Shown in pieces: positions 1 through 11,700 of a DNA stretch of 64,000 bases. Positions within the stretch are counted from its first letter, which is position 1. Every line of letters begins with the position of its first letter. The position numbers and the translations under genes were made by a program. The DNA is from Welwitschia mirabilis (Eukaryota > Gnetophyta > Gnetopsida > Welwitschiales), in the NCBI GenBank assembly GCA_051453625.1, contig JBOZIK010000001.1, forward strand, positions 74,382,204 through 74,446,203. The letters are read 5' to 3'. The notes beneath the pieces were generated by a model, which saw nothing but the letters and a program-made list of their open reading frames with translations, was not told the DNA's origin and ran no database searches.

Positions 1-573
1 AGATGTAAAAGTTTATCATCAATTTAATTACTTATTTTAGTACTATTATGTAAATGTCTCTTATGGTATAACTTGATTATAATTTGGTAATAGTTCTATA
101 TTATATTTAGATCATAAGGAAAACCATTGTTAAGGTTCACTTTGTTAGTCTAGATGTTGTATTATATTTATTTTATTAATTTTCATATTTAAGTTATTTA
201 TATTCTATTTAGCATATTTTATTATTTAAATTAATTAGAAATAAGTGATAACTCTTCTTAATTTATTTGAATTTTAAAGAACTAGTTCTTGTGACAAGAG
301 GATTAGAATCCAAATAGAATACATCTCAGTTGTATTTCATATATTACATTTTACCTTCTCTCATCCTATTTGTATTTTTGTTTACTTTTATTTAATAAAA
401 GAGAAAAGTTTACAAATACTTTATAAAATCAGTTCTCTAACTTCTAGCCTATTGCCTTCAATGGATTATGACATTAGGGTTAACTCCCATATATACTAGA
501 GTGTGTTTCTTGCAAATGTTATGATTTACAAGTTTTTTCTCAGGACATAAAGATTGCATAAATTTATACCACA
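1..573 (+). repeat. G1 5' LTR, 3' part only
   Basis: The block holding 'atcataaggaaaaccattg' near 110 and 'gattatgacattagggtta' near 465 lines up with the 3' third of the LTRs at 5378-5857, 18190-18500 and 38020-38351. It ends near 573 (ACCACAATAGTAA), where the other LTRs end in ...ACA. No primer-binding site follows; polyprotein sequence starts at once, marking a deletion junction. Confidence 0.75.
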
Positions 574-577
574 ATAG

Positions 578-860
578 TAATGGAATTATATTAGATCACC
601 CTATTTCTAATAAATAAATTAGGATGAAACATGAAAAAGTGAGTATTATTAAAAACCTAACTCCTCCAATAAATGTAAAACAAGCTTGATCATTTCTTCG
701 TTATTGTGATTTTTATTGTTATTTCATTTAAGATTATGATAAAATTTATAAACTCCATCACTTGTTACTTTAAAAAAATTTAAATTTGATCAGAATAATT
801 CTTATTAGCTTGCTTTTAATACACTTAAAGATAAAATATCTTCCATAACTCTTATAATTG
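578..860 (+). pseudogene. G1 reverse transcriptase tail and connection region (fragment)
   Basis: The first codons read as the end of plant gypsy RT: a decayed 'GHH..K.I' stretch, then RMKHEK, NLTPPINVK and a decayed SFL.HCGFY motif, collinear with G2 (22470-22620) and G3 (42285-42410). The YMDD-type catalytic box and everything upstream are absent because of the deletion that joins the LTR to this point. Stops appear where the relatives carry Gln or Trp codons. This is a dead fragment. Confidence 0.7.
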
Positions 861-1260
861 GACTTAATTAGATAAAGGTTTTGAGTTAATATGTGATGCT
901 AGTAATGGGATGTTTAGACAAAAATATGAAAATGGTTTTAAGGTTATATCTTATCATACTAAAACTTTTTATAAATCTCAAATGAATTACCCTACTACAA
1001 AAAACGTAATGTTATCAATAATCTTTATCTTGATATATTTAGACATTATCTTTTAGGCTTTTATACAAATGTTTATGCTAATCATGTAGCAATTACATAG
1101 TTTATGATCAAAACATGTTCTATTGCTATACTTATTAAATGTATCCTCCTCATGCGAGAATTTAAATTGACCATCATTGATAAAGTAGGGAAGCATAATA
1201 GTGTAGCAAATCATTTTTACATCTTTCTTCTTTTATTGATAATCTTATGATTAATGATTC
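861..1260 (+). pseudogene. G1 RNase H domain, decayed
   Basis: It starts with the FELMCDASN motif near 880, in which the first catalytic Asp survives. It continues with VISYHTKTFY and a decayed NYPTTKN, where relatives have TTEKE, so the catalytic Glu is lost. The usual YTDHAA box near 1070-1095 has become VYANHVA, losing a catalytic Asp. RNase H would remove the RNA template during reverse transcription; with two catalytic positions gone this copy is inactive. It is collinear with the domain at 42580-42800 in G3. Confidence 0.75.
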
Positions 1261-1269
1261 TTTTTTAAA

Positions 1270-2560
1270 TGAATAATATTTTAGCATATCGTTTGCTTAT
1301 TCTTATCCTTGGTATGCTGACATTATTAATTATCTTATTATTATAAAAAAACACAACATTATACTTATAATCCAAGAGAATCCTTTCTCCATAGAATAGG
1401 TGATTATGAATGGAGAAAGCCACATTTTTATAATAAGTGCAAAGACCAAATCATGTGACACTACATGCTCAAATAAAAAAAAAGTTATATTTCTTTCATC
1501 TTTGTTATAGTATTATTTGTGGAGGTTATTTTAGTAAATAAAAATAGATATGAAAATCTTTTACTCTAGTTTTTATTGGCCTAGTTGTTTTTAGGATTCA
1601 TTTGATTTTACTAAGACATGTAATGCTTGTCAATGTTATGGTAGCCTTATTTATTCTTAATATATTTCTCTTAGGCCTATTATTAAATGTAAACCTTCTA
1701 ATTATTAGGAAATTTATTTTATAGGCCCTATTAAACCACCTTCTAATTGTAAGATCTACATTTTAATGATTGCTGATTATGTTACTAAATGGGTTAAAGT
1801 TATTTCTACTTCTATGAATGATGTACAAACTATTTGTACTATTCTTAGAACTCATATGTTAAAATTTTTTGGTTTCATTGAGATTATTTCTAATGATTAT
1901 GAAACTTATTTTATTAATTAACATTTTAGGAAACTTCTTTTATTCATTAGAATTAAACATAAAGAAGCTTATGCTTATTATCCATAAACTAATGGTCAAG
2001 CTGAAAATGCAAATAGAAAAATAAATAAAATGCTATAAAAAATTGTCTCTATTAATAATAAATATTGGGTTTCTAGGTTTAAAAATGTTCTTTTAACTTA
2101 CTATATTATTTGACATATATTTCTTAGTTTTTCATCTTACGAACTTGTATATGATAAAGTTTGTGTTTTACCTATTGATGTATGTTATAACTCTATTATT
2201 CTTTCTATCAACTTAATTTTGTAAATCTTCATAAGAATCTTAAACATAGATTAGCCTAAATTAATCATATAAACGAAAAATATACTCATTCTGGACATTA
2301 TGAACTCATTCACAAAGCCCAAAATAAGTTTACACATGATAAAAAGTTACTTTATAAAAAGTTTAAATGAGGTTAACTTGTCCTTTTATACAACACTAGA
2401 GTATATCTCTTACATAACAAACTGACCTCTAAATTCCTAGGTCCTTATCTTATAGAGAAAGTACATTCCATTGAGATTTTCAACTTTAAAATTAAGGATA
2501 TTTAGATAGTTTTTTGGATAAAGGTTTAAAATATATGAAAAACCTTTTGATGCAATCTTA
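1270..2560 (+). pseudogene. G1 integrase, decayed
   Basis: Domains in order: a degraded HHCC zinc finger (near 1390-1660, with CNACQC still readable), the catalytic core with IADYVTKWVKVI near 1770, and TNGQAENANR near 1990-2020, where the last catalytic Glu survives. A C-terminal region follows, with a decayed 'YNTRVYLL' and 'GPYLIEKVHS' near 2380-2470. The first catalytic Asp, normally in a [D/E]FMGP context, reads EIYFIGP, so Asp has become Tyr. Many in-frame stops sit at positions that are Gln or Trp in relatives. Integrase would insert the cDNA; this copy is dead. Confidence 0.8.
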
Positions 2561-4708
2561 AATATCATATAAGTAATTATTTTGGAGGTTCTTCTTAATA
2601 AGGAGTACTTCCACCCTATCATTATCTAAACTCTCTCTTAGTATATTTCTTTGATAGATGTTATGATATTAGTTGATCATATTTTAAATTTAACTTATGT
2701 GTTTACTTTATGAAGTCTTTATGACTAGTATTTGTACTTTGGATTTTTTTACAGTGATAAGATTAAATTCACCTAATTTAAGGATGTTTACATGTCTATG
2801 AACTTTACTTTGAAGTAATATGCATTCCATCTTATTTTTTTTTTTAAAATATTGTGAGGTCTTTTGTTATTTAGGTGTGTTCTTTTCTATCTTTTATGTC
2901 ACTTATTCACCTTCATCTTTTTGAGTGTGTGATTATGTGATAATTATTTACATAAAAAAAGTACATGATGACCATGATCTATTGTATGTATTCTAAAATA
3001 CATGGTCACGATGACATCCTACTACATTAGCTTAAACATTTTTTAAAGGAATATTTACGAGTATTGGTAGCTATGGGAACTCCACTAGGGGATTAGTTGG
3101 CCATGTTCGTGAGTTCTTACTTCTTTGACTATAGTTGTATTTCCGTTATTTTAAAAAGAAGTAATAAAACTTTAAGGCTATGGGAATAGTGGTGCCTCTA
3201 ATATCATTAAAGGCATTGCTTATTACCTAGACTCTTAGTATTTTTTACATAATCATTTCACTTTTGAGGATTTAGATGTGCTTTAGAGTGTGATTAGATG
3301 AGCTCATTTCTAAGTATATTTCAATCTTATCATTTATTATTCTAAGTACTTGATCATGGGTATGATCATAATCACTATCTTATTAATGGATCTTTATGGA
3401 GTCGATACATTTTATCATGTATTTTTACTTAAGTGTCTTTATTATATCGTTAAAGAAAGTTTTCTAGATTCGTATTTAGGATAGGTAAGCTATTTTATTC
3501 ATGTTATTTCTGTTTTTTTTGGTTCTACCTTTCTTTCGTTCTTTAGTTTCTTATTTTACATTCATTTTTTACTTTTTTATCCTCATCTAGGACTTTATCA
3601 ATTAGAGTTTTCTTATTATTATTAATATCATTTCTTTTAATAATAAGTTGATTTTATTTTAGAATTTTAATTATACAATCATGTCTTACTATTCATAATT
3701 TTTATAAGTTTCCTTTGAGTATTTTAAAATTCTACATATTTTTAGGGTTATTTAATAGTTCAAAAACATTTGTTCAGTTTTTTTTGATAGTTTCATCCCA
3801 CTTAGTGCATTTTTCATCACTCTATCTTTTAATATTTTGACATTTTCCTTGTCATATTCATTTATTATAACTCTTAATCATTCCCAATTTTTTAAGTGTT
3901 CTGATACATTTTGATATCTTGATGATGATATCTAAGCCATACATGTTTTACTGACATATTAAATTTTCTAAAATTTTTTGAAGTCCTATCATCTATCTGG
4001 TTATCTAGATGACACTTGGAATGACATGAGGATTTTTTCTAATAGTCATCCTAGGGCTATTTAGTGGACGATAAAACTAGACAATAGTGTAATAAAATAA
4101 TAACTCAACTTCTTTTTCTATTTTTCCATTCTTTATTATTTCAACCTATTCTCTTAAGAGAGGACAATTCCCTTGATTCTTGCCAACATGCTGGAATGTT
4201 TCCTAGTTATGTTTGTTTCTTAGATTTTTAGATTTTAGTAAATTCTTAAAAATGAGAGATTTTTTTTCTCTCTCTTATCTTTTTAATTTTTTTCTTCTAT
4301 TTTTGAGCCTTTTAATGTATAATTTTCATATATGTCATTTAGTTTTTGCATTTTTCGATTAGCAACTTATGAATCTACTTTTTATTGTATATTTTGCAAG
4401 TTATAACTAATTGTACACTTTATGAGGTAGAATTAATTTTTTCAATTTACACCTTATGTCTCACAAAATGTAAATTGAAACATTATGGTCCTTTAGAAAA
4501 AATTAACTAGTATAATAAGCTCTATGTTTACATTAGATTATATTTTTTATTTGAGAAGTTTCATTTTTTACTTTCTGTGCAATCCACCTAAAATATGCAT
4601 TTTAACTTTTTCACACATTTCATATTTTTATTCACACATTTAGATAGTATAAGACATATTGAGACTTTTGATGGAAGAGAGGGACATATTTTCATAATTT
4701 TTAAAACA
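2561..4708 (+). other. G1 3' untranslated region between integrase and LTR
   Basis: I see no coding sequence here. The first kilobase is shared with G2 (25440-26330) and G3 (44230-45110), including a block near 3060-3130 (GGTAGCTATGGGAACTCC) and a pyrimidine-rich tract ending TTTACAGTGATAAGATT near 2740. An imperfect inverted repeat of the CATCC/GGATGA type lies near 3985-4060. The purine-rich stretch 4670-4684 (GATGGAAGAGAGGGA) is about 25 bases short of the LTR and matches a site in G3 (46283), so it may be an internal purine tract rather than the true plus-strand primer. Confidence 0.55.
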
Positions 4709-5857
4709 TGCAATCTTTAATATATTTGATAACATTTAAAGTAATGTATAATACTTTCTATCTAAAAAAATAGTCCTATAAGTAAAAATGCTAATATGAC
4801 ATAAGAAATATATTATAGAAGTCTATCATCCACCTAATAATTTAGATGATTGTAAAGATCACAAATACACTTAAGCTAAGGAGGATGCATACAAGGTCAA
4901 TCTGCTAGCTGATATGGAACTCTTATGATCTGGTATGATCTCTTATGACATCTGAATGACTACTATGATAATACTTGAAATAAATGCTTCATAAAAATTC
5001 ACCAAATTCTAGTTATGTGGATTATACCTTCTTGCATGATTATTAGGGTTGTTAGTACATATGTTTGTATTTTCTAATTTTAGAGTCTATTTTTTAACAA
5101 ATAACTCCCCCATTCTCGACTATATTTTTATCCTTATTTGTATTGAAAATTTTTGTGATAGTATATTAAAGGAGTAGAGGTTCATCATTATTTTTGTAAA
5201 GAGATGTCTCTTCTAGTGCTGAGATTTGTATCCTTTTTTGAGGTGTTATTGCTTTGTAACATAGATGTTGATTTGTTTTTAATTAAAACTTTAGTTTTCT
5301 TGTTATATCTTTTTATTATGTACATATCCATTACTTTTTATGTTACCTCTAATTCTATGATATCATCTTTGATGATATAGATCATGAGGGCAACATCTAT
5401 TAAGATTAACACTATTAGCTTAGGTGCATTGCATTTTATTTTTTAGATTGACTTTACATTGTTTTAATATTCTGTTTAACATACCTGGTAGCTTAGGTTG
5501 GTCTTAATGTGGTGATGAATTTTCTTTATTAATCTAAATTATACAAGACTAATTTTTATGATAGGTTAATTTGATAATCAAATAGAATTTATATTTAATA
5601 TAAACTTGCATTTCATTTTCAAAGTGAGTTCATTTGAATTGTTATTTCTACATTGTTATTTTATTTCACTTAAAGGTTACATAAGTGTTTAGTTTTTGAA
5701 ATCAATTCTTCTTCTTCCTATTTGTTCCTTTAATAGGATTATGACATTTAAGTTATGTCAATCTAAATTAGTCTGTTTTGTTATAAAAAATCTATATATT
5801 TATGATTTACAAAATCTATTTAAGGATGTAACATTTATACAAATATGCACTAGAACA
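4709..5857 (+). repeat. G1 3' LTR
   Basis: It begins TGCAATC with the shared TATATTTGATA motif just inside, as in the LTR starts at 34748 and 48209. It ends with ATATGCACTAGAACA. No primer-binding site follows, so this is the 3' LTR. The length, 1149 bp, agrees with the other family LTRs. The interior carries the shared U5 block 'gatatagatcatgagggca' near 5376. Confidence 0.8.
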
Positions 5858-6125
5858 ATGATCAAATGATTAAATGATGTAGTCACTTAACAATCCCTTT
5901 AAAAGATAGCTTGAAATCTTCATTAAAAAAAACTAGTCATCCATGCATCCATCCATGTGTAAGACCTATAGCTTTCTTAACTCTTTATGTCCTTTTATCT
6001 TTAATGTTGTTCTAGTTATATGCTACTGAGAAATAAATCTTTGAAATATGTAATCACTAAAGAATATATAAAAATGGGGCATTGGACATGCAATGACTAT
6101 TTTTATTTTTTACAAACTTTTAGGA

Positions 6126-6597
6126 TAGATATCTTCAAAATGGTAGATGTCTTTTATTAAATAGATATCTTTAGCATGAAAGATGTCTTTAGTCAATCTA
6201 CCCAGATTTGATGAAACTCAAACAATAGTTCCTATAATCCTTATTGATCATGAATCTAAGATATAAAATACAATCAATTTTCTAAGATGTAGATAATTCA
6301 TCAAAATATATTTTTTTTCTCTAGTACCTCTTGTAGTTTATTATAGATGTCTTTAACTATGTAGATGTCTTTCAATAATTAAAGTGGCATAGACATGTTT
6401 AACATGATAGAAGTATTTCTCCTATGTCAAGTCCTTACTTCAGTGTAGACATATTTTTAAAGATAAATGTCTTTTTTAATGATTAAAATCTAGTTTAGCA
6501 TAGATGTCTTTAAATTTGTAGACATATTTTCTGTAGACATCTTCAAATGTATAAATGTCTTTTTCCTAGACATCTTTAATCTTGCAGACATCTTTAG
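6126..6597. repeat. Cluster of AGATGTCT / AGACATCT motifs
   Basis: About fifteen copies or near copies of an octamer, usually followed by TTTA or TTT, occur in 470 bases: near 6126, 6144, 6162, 6181, 6343, 6362, 6391, 6446, 6461, 6501, 6519, 6534, 6552, 6567 and 6585. AGATGTCT and AGACATCT are reverse complements, so copies occur in both orientations. The array lies between the G1 3' LTR and the G5 pol remnant. It is not a regular tandem repeat because spacing varies. Function unknown; decayed transposon subterminal repeats are one option. Confidence 0.6.
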
Positions 6598-6659
6598 GTA
6601 GTTATTATTTGATGTTTATGAAATCGAAGTTGAACTTTTTGTGTATTATAAAGTTTAAG

Positions 6660-7590
6660 ATATAACTTGAACTAATGCTTTTCATGATCTAGTTTTCTCT
6701 GCTTTAACCTATTAACATAATAGCATAATATATTTGATAAGTGAAATCATTAAAAATGGATTTTTAGCAATAAACTTATTAAAGTTTTCATGAATGATTA
6801 TTATCTTTAAAGAATGTTTTGATCTTAATAACATTGATAACTTATTCTTGTACATTTTAAAAAATAAACTCTTATTCTTAACCAAGAGGAATATAATTTT
6901 ATGATTATAAAATTTATAGTTCCAATAGATGTGATCTTTAAAAATGAAATAAAAATATTCCTTACTCTAAACTAACATTCAACTTACCATATAGCTTTTC
7001 TTTCTGAGAAGTGTGAAATATGTTAGATATTTTTCTTAAAAATTTTAATTATTATAGAAAAATTTTTAATACTTCTCTAAAATTTCTAAATACTTGACTT
7101 GTCTTCATATAAGTTATGCTTCTTAGAATTGGACTTTTAAATATAGAAATGCCTTTAAAGAATTAAAATATATTTTTACTTTATAATCTATTTGATAAAT
7201 GTTTAAAAAATTAGTTTCTTTTGAGTTACTATTTGATTCAAGTAACTATGCAATAATAACATATTTAGGATAAAAAGAGATGATAAATCATATGTTATTT
7301 ACTATGAACTAAAAACATTACAAGGTTTTTAGTTAAAGTACCAAAGAAACAAGAAAGATTCATTAGCAATAACTTTTATCTTGGAAAAACTTATATCATA
7401 TCTTATAGTTATAAAAAATATTATCCATATTAATCATTATAATTTTAAATACTTTTTTAATAATAATAATAAATGATAGATTGATGAGATAAATTCTAAT
7501 TTTGCAAGAATTTAATATTGAAATTAATAATTAAAAAATTAAATAATATAGTTTCTTATTATTTATCTTTTAGTAGGCCTTTCCCATTTT
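6660..7590 (+). pseudogene. G5 RT tail and RNase H, decayed
   Basis: RNase H opens with FELLFDSSNYAI near 7212, keeping the first catalytic Asp. Then come VIYYELKTL and an ILEKLISYLI stretch near 7270-7400. The third catalytic site, TDH in relatives, reads INHYNFKY, so Asp has become Asn. The final conserved segment, ending near 7590, is barely readable. Upstream, 6660-7200 keeps traces of the RT connection (a decayed FL..C..Y..FLKNFNYYRK segment near 7000-7060) with frequent shifts. It is non-functional. Confidence 0.6.
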
Positions 7591-7599
7591 ATTCTGTAA

Positions 7600-8700
7600 A
7601 TTACTTCTAATTAATACAGTTTTTAATGAATCTCTTATAGCTTTTCAATAGAAATCTTAGCATAATGATAAAGCTAAATCTTATTACTACTTATAAATTT
7701 CTTGATTGTTATAATGACAAAGATAAAAAGTTATTTTGGTATAAGGTAATTAGGTACTTCTAGATAGAACCCTAGATCTTTAAATAATACTCTAATTAAC
7801 TCATTTCTACATGTAATCCATCTCTTAAATTGTTAAGTTTTTTAAAATGTACACATAAAGAAGTGTGCAGAGGTTACATATTTTTCTAAAAAGACTTATA
7901 ATAAAATTATTCAATTTTAACTCTCTCAACCAACTCGTCTTAAAGATTTCTATGAATGTTATAAATCATATAATAAACATTAATACCTAGATAGTATTAA
8001 AAAGAGATATATGATGTCCCTTTTTCCTAGTACCAGAATTGAACTATTTGATGTTTTGGGTATTACTATTATGTGTAAATCTATTCAAACTAGAAGTAAT
8101 AATGCTAGAGAATCTATTAGGATCTTGAGAAAAAAAATTATTCCATTTCAACCATCTTTAACATATCATTAATGATGTAGGACCTTGAAGTTACAAACCA
8201 AGAGTTAAAATAAATTATATAGAAAATGTAATATCTAGCAGAAAATATTCATTCCGCCACCTTAGTAATGTTCTCTAGGCCTATTAAAATATCTTTAAAA
8301 CCTCCATCATAATATCACCTTATCAACTTATTTTTGAAAAATATTGCTATCTTTCTTTAGAAATTGAACATAAATATTTCTTAGATATAACATAACTTAA
8401 CAAAGCTTTAATGAAGTTTTAATATTAGGAAGCTTGATGTAAATGTACTTAAAGAAATTTCAAATGTAGGTTACAATTATAAAAACATAAAAATGCAAAA
8501 AAAGAAGATGAAATCTAATAATGATAAACATATACTTAGGAAAATATTTAAACCAAATGACTTGGTTTTATAATATGATTTAAGACTCTATAAATTTCTT
8601 GAGAAGCTTATATCTAAGTGGGCTAATCCTTTTTAAGGCTTAAAAGTAATTTCTCATGGTTTTATTAATATTATAATCTCTAAAGATAACTATTCTTTAC
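7600..8700 (+). pseudogene. G5 integrase, decayed
   Basis: Readable pieces in order: the end of the zinc-finger region (LKDFYECYKSYNKH near 7935-7980, where Cys residues have become Tyr and His), SIKKRYMMSL and IELFDVLGI near 8000-8070, then SRKYSFRHLSNVL near 8235-8270, SPYQLIFEK and LEIEHKYFL near 8318-8380, and the C-terminal KPNDLVL, then ISKWANPF near 8550-8635. This order matches the catalytic core and C-terminal domain of plant gypsy integrase. The DDE core between 8070 and 8200 is largely lost. It is a dead fragment. Confidence 0.7.
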
Positions 8701-11700
8701 TAATTAGTTGATAAATACTTAAAACATTTTCATAAATATATTTCCATATGTTGATTGCCTTTAACTCTAAAAAAACATTATGTTATATTATAAGAATCAA
8801 AGATACTAAGTTAGTAAATTTGAAATATATAATGATAATTAATAATAATCATTTAAATAGTATGCAACATCTAAGATAAAAAACCAAGGTCAATGATATG
8901 CCAAAGAAGGCTAGATGATGAAATTTAATCCAAAAATAAAAGAAAATGCATAATATTAAGGAAAAATAGAAAAAATAAAGAAAACATTAAATAAATTAGA
9001 TTTTATTTTTATAAATTTAATTTAAAGTAGGATACATGATAAAATAGAAATAAGAAATAAAAACATTAGTGATTTAACATCCAAGTTTAGATTTTTCTTC
9101 AGTTTATTACTTTTAGATACAATAAAAATTAGGTAAAATATTAGTGATCCTTGAATATTTATAAACCACTTAATCTATGTATCATTACTTAAAATCATTT
9201 CAGCATAAACATTGATTTCATTTATAAATAAACAAATCAACTTTATTTATTCCACTTGTTTTTAAAAAAATCACTCAAAATAGCCCTTGATCAATGTAAA
9301 AATGTGAAATTTTTAATAAAAACACTTAAAATCCATTCAAAATTATGTATAAAAAATTTATTTTTATACAAATTAATTCTAATTGATAAAAATCAATTAC
9401 AAGTTTTATGTAATATCATGAATCTTTAAAAAACATAAATGTCTTTATGGTTGTAAATTTGATTCTTAAAAATGTCTTTTAACCTTATCAATTTAAAATA
9501 TTAGAAATGCAAAACTTTTACAAGATTTAAATATAGAATTTACATCTCTATAATGGAAATATAAAATGTGGAAATTAAGTTTTGAAAAATTTTAATAAAG
9601 GCACTCACGTACACCTATGACAGTTCTCTTTAAATCCCAAACTATGATTTGCATAAAAATTAGTTCTAAAAATTATTGAAATGCTTTAATCTAGTTCATT
9701 TATTTAAAACTTAAGAAAAAAGAAGAGAGAGAGATAGATGAAAATGAAAAATAACTTATTTTAGATCTAAGAAGCATATATCCTTTTCATTAGGAAAGTA
9801 TAGGTATTTAAACATGTTGCATGCATGATGTAAGGAGGTAATGTCAAATTTTTAATAAGAAATAAAATGGTGGGAGACATGGTGGAATGGGTTAATTAAG
9901 AAAATTTGAATTTAAATTAGATGAAAAAGAGAAAAATATGATAACTGTTGGACTAAAAATAAGAGAATAAAGATGTAGGAAAGAATATCAAAAGAGTCTA
10001 ATAATAAATTCTTCATCTCAATGTATCATGAAAGGATTTCTAAATTTATATTAGATTTTGATTATTCTCAAATCCATTTGGATTTTTCTTATTTTTACAA
10101 AAGTTGTAATTCTCACAATAAGATCAAATGAATTTTAAAATCATTAAAGTAGTTTGAGTGTATTGATTATGGTAAGAAATGAAAAGGGCTTTTATCATGA
10201 AAACATAAGTAAAAATCTCATCAACATTAAAACTATCTACCACATGTGGTCAAAGTACATTGTCCTAATCTAGATAGTAACACATTATAAAAATTATATA
10301 TTTTTTTATTTTTACTTTTCGTCTTTCTTCAACCTTGTAGGAAGGGTAACTATCAAGCTCATATGTTGGTGTATAAAACATGTTTTTAGTGTTTTTAAAG
10401 GATAAATTCCATTTTTAACATTTCATATTTAACTACATGTTTCAATTTCATATATGATGTTATTTAATGTATTCTTTTCATTATTTTTTCTCTTTCATTT
10501 TTGAAGTGATAAAAGGATTACATGTTCTACATTTAATATTTATTTATAATGATCCAAGAATTTATTACTAGGTTTTTAATATGATAGGTATAATGGTAAG
10601 GTTAAATACTTCATAAGAGATATTATCTAAAGCCATTTATAGTATAAATTTTACTTTTAAAATTATTATTTATTAATTATCATAATCATCATGGAGAAAC
10701 TTAAAACTAAATTTGTTAACTTTGTCTTTATAATGGACATTTTCAATATGATTATGAAGTTTTTTTTAAATTAAAAGCTATTAAATTAATTAACTAATGT
10801 TTGACAAGTTTTCCTATGTCATTAATCCTATAGTAGACAATGTTGTAGCACATTCATGTTCATTTCTATATTGTAATTTATAACATATGTAATTACAAAA
10901 TTAATTGTAATAGTATATTATATCTTTTAAAAGAATAAAAAATTATCATTTTTAGAGAGTAAGCCAAATAAGTAGGTACATATCACATAAATATTCACTG
11001 GCACTTAGGTCTATGCAAATTATACATCTCTGCTAACACAAGGTTTTAAACTCAAGGCCCTAAGTTTAGTATGACTAAGACTTCATCATTGAGGCAACTA
11101 ATCATGAAAAAAGCATAGAATATTATTACATCATACTAAAGTATGAAAATTTATGTCTCTATTATAGATTGACTAGTTATTTTACAAATTAGTACATGTC
11201 AATTTGACATATAATAGAATAAGATAAAACATGATCAATAATTAAATTACTTTATTGGATCCCCTTTTTTAATAATATAAAAAATCTAATAACTAAAATA
11301 GTTATTAACACAAAAAAAATATCATTTTATTTGTTTTAAAATAAAATGTCAAATCATTGTTTGTGTTAGATTTATCATTTACATGTTAGGATTAGAATTG
11401 AAACATGTAGAACTCAGTATAAAAACATGTTAATTTTATTTCTTATTATTATCATCACTTTAATTTGTAGTTGTTTATTTACCATAATTAAAAAAATGTA
11501 AATAATAGGTTAAAGAAGTTTTGATAAAAGGATAAAACAATGAAGTATATAACTAAGAATTTCAAATTAAAACTTTTAATACATGTTTAAAATAAAATCC
11601 TCAAAATAATATTCATCAAATGAATAAAATTTGAGGCTATAGTAATTTATATAATTATTAGAATTTAAATATCACACAAAGGCAATTATAAAATACTCAA

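Larger units (their letters stand above)
1..5857 (+). mobile_element. G1: truncated Athila-like Ty3/gypsy retrotransposon
   Basis: The order is LTR tail, RT tail, RNase H, integrase, long 3' region and 3' LTR, all on the plus strand. The window opens inside the 5' LTR, so the left end and any target-site duplication are not visible. The primer site, leader, gag, protease and most of RT are missing: the LTR end at about 573 runs straight into RT-connection sequence at about 578. Compared with G2 (11.2 kb, complete) this is an internal deletion. Order and motifs (FELMCDAS, TNGQAE) are those of plant gypsy pol. Stops occur throughout, so the element cannot move by itself. Family placement is inferred from similarity to G2 and G3, which carry the tRNA-Asp primer site. 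Confidence 0.85.
6660..8700 (+). mobile_element. G5: pol remnant of a divergent Athila-like gypsy element
   Basis: Collinear RT tail, RNase H and integrase can be read through many stops and shifts on the plus strand. Motifs such as IELFDVLGI and the C-terminal KPNDLVL are closer to the textbook Athila type than to G1-G3, so this is a separate lineage. No LTRs, primer site or target duplication were found around it. Confidence 0.7.

Noticed and set aside
4670-4684. Purine-rich GATGGAAGAGAGGGA as the G1 polypurine tract
   Set aside because: It lies about 25 bases from the LTR start and matches an internal site in G3 nearly 2 kb before its LTR, so it is not the plus-strand primer adjacent to U3.
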